From contig QNFC01000122.1 of NCBI GenBank assembly GCA_003645395.1, forward strand, positions 1-5,723: a DNA stretch of 5,723 nucleotides. Reading direction: 5' to 3'. Shown in pieces: positions 1 through 5,060 of the stretch (positions are counted from its first letter, which is position 1; every line of letters starts with the position of its first letter). The position numbers were made by a program, and so were the translations under genes. This DNA comes from Gammaproteobacteria bacterium. Lineage in GTDB: Bacteria; Pseudomonadota; Gammaproteobacteria; Immundisolibacterales; Immundisolibacteraceae. The notes beneath the pieces were generated by a model that saw nothing but the letters and a program-made list of their open reading frames with translations, ran no database searches and was not told where the DNA came from.

Positions 1-726
1 CAGCCGCTCACGAAAGCTGGCGGTAAAGTCCAGTTCGCCGCGCATCGCTCGCTCGGTAATTTCCGCGACCTGCTCACCTACCCCGGCGGCTTTGGCAAGC
101 TCGTCGATCACCTCCACCTCAATCAGGGTCGAGTCCATATCAAACGCTACCAGCCGGCGGTTCCGCCGAAAAATATCGTCCCGCTGCACGGCGATGTCAA
201 TATTTAGGTCGTGAGCTAGCGGCACAAAGTCAGCCTGCAAATCCGCCCGATCCACATCACCGCGAATAGAAAACTCCACGCAGGCGGACCCCGCTTCACT
301 GCTAGTTTCATCTAAAGTCTGGCGACCACTCAGGCGGGTAATTTTGTCGATATTCAAACCATGCTCGGCCACCACGCGAGTCACCGCCGCCAGATGCGCC
401 GAATGCAACTGCCGCGCCAGCAGGGTGACAATGTGGCGCGCCTTGCCCTGACCTTTCACCCAGGTCTCATAGCGTTCTTCAGAGATGGGCGTGAACGAAA
501 TCTGCACGTCCATCTCATGGGCTTTAAACAGAATATCCTTCAGCACCGCCGCCGATTCCGTCGCTGTTGGAATCTGTACCAGAATCCCCAGCGACAACTC
601 GGCGTGAATCGACGCCTGGCCGATATCCAACACCGGCACATCGTAATCCGCCAATACGGCTGTGAGCGCCGCTGACAGGCCGGGGCGGTCACCGCCGCTA
701 ACATTAATTAATACGATTTCATTCAT
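1..726 (-). CDS. serB: Phosphoserine phosphatase SerB, 3' end cut by window edge
   Basis: SerB hydrolyses O-phospho-L-serine to L-serine in the cytoplasm, the last step of serine biosynthesis. The ATG is at 726-724 and 242 codons lie in the window; the C-terminal part is beyond base 1. Residues 1 to about 185 form an ACT-like regulatory region, apparently two copies: one begins near I4 with DRPGL at 13-17, the other follows near H98. The HAD phosphatase domain starts with FDMDSTL, giving nucleophile D196, acid/base D198 and T200. Family cap residues follow in EVEVIDELA and MRGELDF. The roughly 190-residue N-terminal extension matches the long Pseudomonas-type SerB rather than the shorter E. 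coli form. No strong Shine-Dalgarno is visible before the ATG (upstream bases read AAATTCC). The gene lies about 120 bp downstream of the PPTase group on the same strand and is probably transcribed separately. Assignment by motif reading is near certain. Confidence 0.96.
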   Translation of the reverse strand, partial: MNEIVLINVSGGDRPGLSAALTAVLADYDVPVLDIGQASIHAELSLGILVQIPTATESAAVLKDILFKAHEMDVQISFTPISEERYETWVKGQGKARHIVTLLARQLHSAHLAAVTRVVAEHGLNIDKITRLSGRQTLDETSSEAGSACVEFSIRGDVDRADLQADFVPLAHDLNIDIAVQRDDIFRRNRRLVAFDMDSTLIEVEVIDELAKAAGVGEQVAEITERAMRGELDFTASFRERL

Positions 727-844
727 GGAATTTGATCAGGGTTTTTTTGATGGGGGTCGGGTACATTCAGCGTCCAAAAGTAACGCCAGCAACAAACCGG
801 TGTGGAGTCAAAACCAACAGGAAAAAAGCAGTGTCGGAGCCTCG
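727..844. other. Intergenic gap upstream of serB
   Basis: This stretch of about 120 bp separates the small ORF from serB. On the minus strand it carries a TTGACT hexamer but no good -10 box at a proper distance, so I make no promoter call. A weak inverted repeat (833-837 with 854-858) is followed on the minus strand by a six-T run (822-827). It could be a poor intrinsic terminator, but the loop is long and the stem only 5 bp. No coding potential was recognised. Confidence 0.4.
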
Positions 845-1006
845 CTATTTTAGCCGACCGGAGACGCCAGTACGCAACAGATCACCAAAGCCAGGCACCA
901 CGTCTTTGGTGGTGCCAGCCAGTTCCGCAAATACTGACCCATTGCCACGATGGCACTCCCAATTAACCGTTCCCCAGGAGCCAAAAAAGCGCGTTTCGGC
1001 ACTCAT
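845..1006 (-). CDS. Probable 53-residue hypothetical protein overlapping the PPTase stop
   Basis: The ORF starts with an ATG at 1006-1004 that overlaps the PPTase TGA (1005-1003) as ATGA and ends at TAG 847-845, giving 53 residues. It begins MSAETRFFGSWGTVNWE and ends GFGDLLRTGVSGRLK. The composition is that of a soluble, glycine-rich, mildly basic protein, with no signal peptide, no transmembrane segment and a single cysteine (C18). The four-base overlap is the classic geometry for translational coupling, and the ORF fills most of the gap between the PPTase and serB. I do not recognise a family and assign no function. The cluster context allows, but does not show, a link to pigment synthesis. 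A competing ORF in another minus frame covers much of the same DNA, so reality of the gene rests on the overlap and protein-like composition only. Confidence 0.5.
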   Translation of the reverse strand: MSAETRFFGSWGTVNWECHRGNGSVFAELAGTTKDVVPGFGDLLRTGVSGRLK

Positions 1007-1749
1007 AACCGAGGTGTATAGAGGGCTATTGGAGGGTGAGTAACGGAACCGGCGCCAAGGTCGGCGTTAAATGACTCGAGCCGAAGGGGGCTAACTAGTG
1101 GTCTGGAAAGGGATAACGCCAGATAATTGCGGCCATTCCGAAAGCTATAGCAATACCAGGGCAGACCCTCCGCGCTGATCGGAATTGGTGGATTAGCCAG
1201 ACAGCGAAATTCAACCTTCATATTGACGCTGCTCAGACTGCTCCGCCGTGCTTTTAGCAAACTCTCTTTTAGGGTCCAGGTTCGATAGAAGTAGTCTAGC
1301 TTCGCGCTTCCCGGAAGCCTCGTGAGCTGCTGAGCTTCGCTTCGGGAAAAATAGGTGTCCGCCATCTCCTGTATGGGACGGCGCCTGGTTGGGGATTCGA
1401 TATCCAACCCAATCCGGTGATTAGTACCAACCGCACAACAAACTGTATTGCCACTGTGCGAGAGATTAAACTCGATACCAAGTGGGTTTACACCATTTAA
1501 AAATGGAGCACCCTCTCCGGGGTGCTCAATGTAGAGCGTTGAAAACCAGTTAGGGTAAAGGTGATCAAGCATCCGACGGAGCAGATGATGACCACCGATA
1601 TACTCCAGTTTCCTGCGCTGATCATTAATTCGACCTAAGCGCAGGCTTTCGCTGGCACTAAAGGGCTGTTGGTATTCGTCAACCTGCCGCGATGACAGGA
1701 GATGAAGATCGTGCCAAAGCCACAGGTCGACGCTACCCCATTCGCCCAA
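1003..1749 (-). CDS. Sfp-type 4'-phosphopantetheinyl transferase
   Basis: This enzyme transfers the phosphopantetheine arm of coenzyme A to the conserved serine of carrier proteins; the likely partners are the two ACPs encoded divergently at 3981-4495. The 248-residue length fits the Sfp/Gsp group. Visible motifs are FNLSHSG at 94-100, the Mg-binding IGLDIES at 113-119 (D116, E118), FSRSE at 134-138 (E138), and WTLKESLLK at 158-166 (W158, K161, E162, K166). The start must be TTG at 1749: an in-frame TAA lies two codons upstream, no in-frame ATG occurs before codon 59, and the family-typical VDLWLW stretch begins at residue 8. No Shine-Dalgarno is evident, so translation is probably coupled to the preceding gene, whose stop is only 3 nt away. 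The last four bases overlap the start of the next small ORF. Family assignment is firm; the specific ACP substrates are inferred from context. Confidence 0.94.
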   Translation of the reverse strand: MGEWGSVDLWLWHDLHLLSSRQVDEYQQPFSASESLRLGRINDQRRKLEYIGGHHLLRRMLDHLYPNWFSTLYIEHPGEGAPFLNGVNPLGIEFNLSHSGNTVCCAVGTNHRIGLDIESPTRRRPIQEMADTYFSRSEAQQLTRLPGSAKLDYFYRTWTLKESLLKARRSSLSSVNMKVEFRCLANPPIPISAEGLPWYCYSFRNGRNYLALSLSRPLVSPLRLESFNADLGAGSVTHPPIALYTPRL

Positions 1750-1752
1750 TGG

Positions 1753-2184
1753 TTACTGTTTGACGACGGTGCCTCTCAGCGCTACACCGGCCATGATTGC
1801 ACCGGCATGGCACTCATAGTTTTCGGCGCTGAACATTGGGTTCTTTTTATAGTCGCTGTGAATGTCGACTACCGCGTTACCGCCCTGCTGCACAGCCCGG
1901 TCCTGCAACGCGAGCAGCGCACTGAGGAAAACCCATTGACAGGCTACTTCGTCAGATTTGTTAAATGCGTTAGTCTTACGGTTGGCGGTATAAGTACCAA
2001 TTTTCGAAGTGTACTTGGCAGAGTCTTTACCGAAATAGAACTTGATGTCTGGATTCAGTTGTTCCTGTGCAGCCGCAGAAGTCATCGCCGCACTAATGGG
2101 CATGAGTAATTTGTCATCTCGTGCTTGACTGGTTGCGGAGAGAGCCAATAAAGAAATGACCAGGAATATCGAACGCATTTTCAT
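1753..2184 (-). CDS. Secreted small protein of the 'excinuclease-like' family, function unknown
   Basis: A 143-residue protein with a clear Sec signal peptide: positively charged MKMR, a hydrophobic core at about 5-16, and likely cleavage after SQA at 21. The mature part is predicted periplasmic. The C-terminal half resembles proteins recurrently annotated as 'excinuclease ATPase subunit', with conserved-looking GGNAVVDIHS at 101-110 and NYECHAGAIMAGVALRGTV at 122-140. It has no nucleotide-binding or DNA-repair motif, so that name is misleading. Mature cysteines C82 and C125 could form a disulphide. The GGNAVV..H/S pattern also recalls YbjQ- and DUF4156-like folds, but I cannot establish homology by eye. 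A good Shine-Dalgarno (AAGGA, 2195-2191) supports the ATG at 2184; a second ATG two codons in is less well spaced. It is the first gene of the minus-strand group, just ahead of the PPTase, suggesting an accessory envelope role in the pigment locus. Confidence 0.85.
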   Translation of the reverse strand: MKMRSIFLVISLLALSATSQARDDKLLMPISAAMTSAAAQEQLNPDIKFYFGKDSAKYTSKIGTYTANRKTNAFNKSDEVACQWVFLSALLALQDRAVQQGGNAVVDIHSDYKKNPMFSAENYECHAGAIMAGVALRGTVVKQ

Positions 2185-2190
2185 GTTTTT

Positions 2191-2195
2191 TCCTT
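2191..2195 (-). promoter_or_regulatory. Ribosome binding site of the secreted protein gene
   Basis: Minus-strand AAGGA sits 6 nt before the ATG at 2184, within an A-rich context. It is the clearest Shine-Dalgarno on the minus strand and fixes this start over the ATG two codons downstream. Confidence 0.7.
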
Positions 2196-2221
2196 TACAA
2201 AGGTGTTGATAAGGGACCGCT

Positions 2222-2227
2222 AGTATA
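2222..2227 (-). promoter_or_regulatory. Candidate -10 box for the minus-strand group
   Basis: On the minus strand the hexamer TATACT matches five of six bases of the sigma-70 -10 consensus and lies about 37 bp upstream of the secreted-protein start. No convincing -35 box is found 16-19 bp further upstream, so the promoter may be weak or activator dependent. The call rests on one hexamer. Confidence 0.4.
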
Positions 2228-2266
2228 GCCCTTGGTCACAAACACACGAGGAACTTGCCCTGAGCT

Positions 2267-2295
2267 TTTTCAGAACCCTTTTTTATTAGTAAAAT
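2267..2295 (+). promoter_or_regulatory. Candidate sigma-70 promoter of the APE-like operon
   Basis: TTTTCA (2267-2272) and TAAAAT (2290-2295) are separated by exactly 17 bp. They match four and five of the six consensus bases. Transcription would start near 2302, leaving an untranslated leader of about 120 nt before the first gene at 2421. That leader holds the palindromes described separately. The TTGACA at 2387-2392 has no usable -10 before the start codon, so this more upstream site is preferred. Confidence 0.4.
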
Positions 2296-2335
2296 GCGCC
2301 ATTCATTTTTGGTCTGACCTGTCGGCTTAGTACGT

Positions 2336-2345
2336 TGTCATGACA
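2336..2345. repeat. 10-bp perfect palindrome in the divergent intergenic region
   Basis: TGTCATGACA reads identically on both strands. It lies downstream of the candidate plus-strand promoter, and a second near-perfect dyad (GGTCTGACC, 2311-2319) lies 16 bp before it. Such sites between divergent operons can be repressor operators, but a 10-bp palindrome can arise by chance and no regulator is encoded in the window. Confidence 0.3.
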
Positions 2346-2420
2346 GAGCAACGCTCACTACGGCCTACCGGACTGGCTTGCGCCGGTTGACAGGGCTATT
2401 GTTAGTACACACGGAATCGC

Positions 2421-3236
2421 ATGAGCTCTTCTTCATTAATCATCAAAGGCTGGTCCGCGTGGATGCCAGGAATTCATGCTCTTGAAGAGTGGAAAGCCTG
2501 GGCTGCTGGACACGCAATCCCTCAAGCCGGTAGCCGGCCTGATGTGTCCGGTATCCCGCCCATGTTACGCCGGCGGCTGAGCTCTCTGGGCAAAATGGCG
2601 CTGTCAGTGGCCTTCCCGCTGTTGGAGGATGTGGATACCGATATTCCTTATGTTTTCAGCAGTCGCCACGGTGAATTAGAGAGGACGGTTGGACTATTAA
2701 AATCGCTAGCTGGCCAGGAGCCATTGTCACCCACGCAATTCAGTTTATCCGTCCATAACGCCATTGCCGGGGTAATGTCCATTGCCACAAAAAACCCCAG
2801 CAGTATCACTGCGTTATCAGCCGACCTGAGCACCACCTTGCTAGAAGCCGTCGCCATTATGGATGAGCAAAGTAGCCAACACCTACTTTGCGTCGTTTAT
2901 GACGAGCCGGTACCGGAAATCTATGCTGGTCAGGAAGGGAGTCCGCGCCACCCTTTTGCCATCGCTTTTCTAGTTGCTCCCGCTCCGTCGAGCACTGAAA
3001 CCGGCCCCCGGCAGGGCAATGACTTACATCTGACTTTTTCCATCTGTAAGAACCCTGACACCCCGACAGCCGCTGACACCATGGCAATCTCTACCACTGC
3101 TGATGGACCGCCCCCACTAGCATTTCTAAAATTCCTATTAAGCCCAACGGTCAAAGAACTAACGTTATCTGGAAAACGTCACGGATGGCACTGGACCAAG
3201 CCTGGCATGGCCGCAAATGCTAACCGCGCTCAATAA
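2421..3236 (+). CDS. apeC: Ketosynthase-like chain-length factor of the APE type
   Basis: A 271-residue protein of the 'beta-ketoacyl synthase N-terminal-like' family, much shorter than a full ketosynthase of about 400 residues. Recognisable parts are VFSSRHGE at 78-85, PTQFSLSVHNAIAG at 104-117 and the C-terminal GWHW near 255-258. Where an active ketosynthase has its catalytic cysteine, this protein reads ALSADLSTT (131-139), so it should not condense alone. In characterised APE systems such a subunit (ApeC) pairs with an active ketosynthase (ApeO) as a chain-length factor; that partner is not in this window. It is the first gene of the plus-strand operon, preceded by a modest GGAA at 2413-2416. 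Its last 20 bases overlap the acyltransferase gene. Family assignment is strong; the symbol follows from family plus the gene order CLF-acyltransferase-ACP-ACP-membrane protein-ligase. Confidence 0.87.
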   Translation: MSSSSLIIKGWSAWMPGIHALEEWKAWAAGHAIPQAGSRPDVSGIPPMLRRRLSSLGKMALSVAFPLLEDVDTDIPYVFSSRHGELERTVGLLKSLAGQEPLSPTQFSLSVHNAIAGVMSIATKNPSSITALSADLSTTLLEAVAIMDEQSSQHLLCVVYDEPVPEIYAGQEGSPRHPFAIAFLVAPAPSSTETGPRQGNDLHLTFSICKNPDTPTAADTMAISTTADGPPPLAFLKFLLSPTVKELTLSGKRHGWHWTKPGMAANANRAQ

Positions 3237-3984
3237 GGCCTGGCGACTGCTGGCAACCGGGTTTAGCTTTCTGATGTTTGGGCTCGGGGGGCTTATCCTG
3301 CCCTGGCTGGCTATCCCCGTGCTTTATCTGCTGCCGGGGGGCGATTTGCAACGCGAGCGCCGTGCCAAGGCTTTGGTCCATTATGCGTTTCGCGCGTTTG
3401 TTGAGATGATGCGCTGGCTGGGGGTGCTCACTTATTCCGTCACTAACCGGACTGAATTAAATCGACCGGGGCAGCTTATTTTTGCCAATCACCCTTCGTT
3501 AATCGACGTTGTATTTCTAATTGCCTTCATTAAAAGAGCGGACTGCGTGGTAAAAAGTAGTTTGCTAAACAACCCGTTCATGCGTGGCCCAATCAAGGTC
3601 GCTGGCTATATCGCCAACGATAGTCCTGAACAGGTCATACAATCAGCAGCGCAATCGCTACAACGGGGGAACAGTTTGATCGTTTTCCCGGAAGGAACCC
3701 GCACCACCCCTGGCCAACCTATTTCAATGCCCCGTGGGGCGGCCAATATTGCGCTACGCACCAACTCAGATATCACACCGGTTATCCTCTCGTTAAATCC
3801 CACTTCGCTGACCAAAGAACTCAAATGGCATCAAATCCCCGAGCGCCGCACGCACTTTTCCCTTATGCTGCGACCCAATTTAAACATTCAGGAGTTTCAG
3901 GATATGCCGACGCAAACACGGTCTGCGCGGCAATTAACGCGGTTTCTAGAACAATTTTTTTCTAAGGAGATCACTCAAACATGA
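3217..3984 (+). CDS. PlsC-like lysophospholipid acyltransferase family protein
   Basis: A 255-residue member of the 1-acylglycerol-3-phosphate acyltransferase (PlsC/LPLAT) superfamily. The catalytic HX4D motif is NHPSLID with H92 and D97, and the acceptor-binding motif FPEGTR is at 157-162. An N-terminal hydrophobic stretch at about 12-40 should anchor it in the inner membrane with the active site facing the cytoplasm. In an APE setting it is inferred to transfer an acyl or polyene chain from ACP to a lipid or glycolipid acceptor; the true substrate cannot be read from sequence. It corresponds in position to apeD of described clusters. The ATG at 3217 overlaps the upstream gene by 20 bp and has no good Shine-Dalgarno, pointing to translational coupling. 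Its stop overlaps the next start as ATGA. Confidence 0.9.
   Translation: MLTALNKAWRLLATGFSFLMFGLGGLILPWLAIPVLYLLPGGDLQRERRAKALVHYAFRAFVEMMRWLGVLTYSVTNRTELNRPGQLIFANHPSLIDVVFLIAFIKRADCVVKSSLLNNPFMRGPIKVAGYIANDSPEQVIQSAAQSLQRGNSLIVFPEGTRTTPGQPISMPRGAANIALRTNSDITPVILSLNPTSLTKELKWHQIPERRTHFSLMLRPNLNIQEFQDMPTQTRSARQLTRFLEQFFSKEITQT
3964..3969 (+). promoter_or_regulatory. Ribosome binding site of the first ACP gene
   Basis: AAGGAG lies 11 nt before the ATG at 3981, inside the end of the acyltransferase gene. It is the strongest Shine-Dalgarno in the plus-strand operon. It suggests that the first carrier protein is translated from its own site as well as by coupling through the ATGA overlap. Confidence 0.6.
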
Positions 3985-4244
3985 ATGCACTGGAGCAGGA
4001 GCTCAAGCAACTGATTATCGACACGCTCGACCTGGAAGATATTTCGGTTACTGACATTGATAGCAATGAAGCACTGTTCGTTGAAGGATTAGGACTAGAT
4101 TCTATTGATGCCCTGGAACTAGGACTGGCTCTGCAAAAGCGCTACGGCATAAAGGGTGATGCGGAGTCAGAGCAGATCAAAGAGCACTTCGCTAGTGTGC
4201 ACAATCTGACACTTTTCGTTGATGCCAATCGCCGCGGAGAATAG
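3981..4244 (+). CDS. apeE: Acyl carrier protein, first of two
   Basis: An 87-residue acidic carrier protein. The phosphopantetheine attachment motif is GLGLDSIDALELG with S41, preceded by a first helix rich in E, L and I. Helix III carries the acidic EQIKEHFASVHNLTLFV that fits the ACP fold. It is expected to be modified by the divergently encoded PPTase and to carry starter and growing polyene chains in the cytoplasm. In the Xenorhabdus APE system ApeE is one of two ACPs and accepts the aromatic starter from ApeH; here it occupies the same place in the gene order. It differs clearly from the second ACP downstream, so the pair is not a recent duplicate. Start and stop are unambiguous: ATGA overlap upstream, TAG at 4242-4244. 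Confidence 0.92.
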   Translation: MNALEQELKQLIIDTLDLEDISVTDIDSNEALFVEGLGLDSIDALELGLALQKRYGIKGDAESEQIKEHFASVHNLTLFVDANRRGE

Positions 4245-4246
4245 TG

Positions 4247-4495
4247 ATGCTTCAAAAAAGCGAAATCCAATCCGCAATCACCGCCGCACTGGTCGAGTTG
4301 TTTGAACTGAACGCCAGTGACATTAGTCTCGATTCCCACCTCTACGAAGACCTTGATATTGACAGTATCGATGCCGTTGACCTGATGGTAGAACTTAAAA
4401 AAATAACCGGTAAAAAAATTAAACCGGAAGACTTTAAGAGCGTACGCACCGTTGGAGATATCGTCGTCGCCGTCGAAACCCTGTTAGACGAATAA
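4247..4495 (+). CDS. apeF: Acyl carrier protein, second of two
   Basis: An 82-residue acidic carrier protein with the modification motif DLDIDSIDAVDLMVEL and attachment serine S40. The C-terminal part, KPEDFKSVRTVGDIVVAVE, is the usual helix III/IV region of an ACP. I chose the ATG at 4247 because GGAG at 4236-4239 is spaced 7 nt before it; the in-frame GTG at 4244, overlapping the upstream TAG, would add one residue. The gene starts 2 nt after the first ACP stop. Dual ACPs are characteristic of APE clusters, where they appear to divide starter loading and extension. Which does which here cannot be decided from sequence. Confidence 0.92.
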   Translation: MLQKSEIQSAITAALVELFELNASDISLDSHLYEDLDIDSIDAVDLMVELKKITGKKIKPEDFKSVRTVGDIVVAVETLLDE

Positions 4496-4499
4496 GTCG

Positions 4500-4513
4500 G
4501 CTGACATGTCAGC
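4500..4513. repeat. 14-bp perfect palindrome spanning a start codon
   Basis: GCTGACATGTCAGC is a perfect inverted repeat. In RNA it can fold as a 5-bp stem (GCUGA/UCAGC) with loop CAUG that presents the AUG of the membrane-protein gene at 4506. It may affect initiation there; chance occurrence is possible. Confidence 0.45.
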
Positions 4514-5060
4514 GCTTAAACGTATTGTTCTGATCGTCATCACGTTGCTGTATCCGTTGGCCGTCTACTTCGGTCTACAGCATTTTGATCCGCGTCACCT
4601 GGTATTACTACTCATTGCGATAGCGATAATTCGCTTATCTACGCTTGAGAAATCCCCCCTGAATCACTGGTTCTGGATTCCATTGTTATCCCTGTTGGGA
4701 ATATGGACCTGGTGGTTTAACACCCCCCTGGGGCTCAAGATTTATCCCGTATTGGTAAGCGCCAGTTTTTTGGTCCTCTTTTTGTGGAGCCTGAAAAGCC
4801 CACCTTCAATGATCGAAAGAATTGCCCGCCTGCAGGACCCGGACTTACCCGAGCAGGGTGTGCGCTATACCCGCCAGGTAACCAAAGTCTGGTGTGCGTT
4901 TTTTGCGCTAAACGGCCTGACTGCCCTGTTGATCACCCTGCTTGGGTCAGATTCATTATGGGCGTTATACAACGGTCTCATCTCCTATCTGCTTATGGGC
5001 ACTTTGTTTGCAGGCGAATGGCTGGTGCGGCAACGGGTGATGAAAAACGCCCATGAGTAG
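4506..5060 (+). CDS. COG4648-type inner-membrane protein of APE clusters
   Basis: A 184-residue hydrophobic protein with six likely membrane helices at about 6-24, 31-46, 54-71, 79-97, 128-147 and 151-170. A conserved-looking soluble loop lies between helices four and five (98-127, with PPSMIERIARL and a following DPDLPEQGVRYTR segment). This loop and the later LYNGLISYLLMG are typical of a family often mislabelled 'DNA gyrase subunit B' in automatic annotation. No enzymatic motif is visible and the role is unproven. Constant linkage to ACP and AMP-ligase genes suggests a membrane scaffold or transfer component for the pigment, the position of apeG. The ATG at 4506 is 10 nt after the second ACP stop, has only a poor Shine-Dalgarno, and sits in a palindrome. 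The gene end overlaps the next start by 8 bp. Confidence 0.88.
   Translation: MSALKRIVLIVITLLYPLAVYFGLQHFDPRHLVLLLIAIAIIRLSTLEKSPLNHWFWIPLLSLLGIWTWWFNTPLGLKIYPVLVSASFLVLFLWSLKSPPSMIERIARLQDPDLPEQGVRYTRQVTKVWCAFFALNGLTALLITLLGSDSLWALYNGLISYLLMGTLFAGEWLVRQRVMKNAHE

Noticed and set aside
361..675. Plus-strand open frame of 104 codons
   Set aside because: It lies antisense to serB, whose motifs are unambiguous; arginine- and histidine-rich composition is typical of a shadow frame.
822..858. Weak intrinsic terminator on the minus strand (GTCGG/CCGAC stem followed by six T)
   Set aside because: Only a 5-bp stem around a 16-nt loop and a 5-nt spacer before the T-run; too weak to call.
850..1002. 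Alternative minus-strand ORF of 50 residues starting GTG at 1002, with a hydrophobic segment near its C-terminus
   Set aside because: It has a GTG start right after the PPTase stop and less protein-like composition than the ATG-started, ATGA-overlapping frame covering the same DNA. Both cannot easily be real; kept only as a competitor.
732..1043. Plus-strand open frame of 103 codons across the serB-PPTase gap
   Set aside because: Low-complexity, no recognisable domain, antisense to the PPTase end and the small ORF.
1702..2109. Plus-strand open frame of 135 codons
   Set aside because: Antisense shadow of the secreted-protein gene, whose signal peptide, Shine-Dalgarno and conserved motifs support the minus strand.
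2387..2392. Perfect TTGACA -35 box on the plus strand
   Set aside because: A -10 at normal spacing would fall at 2410-2415 (CACACG), which is not a -10 box and would put the transcript start at the start codon.
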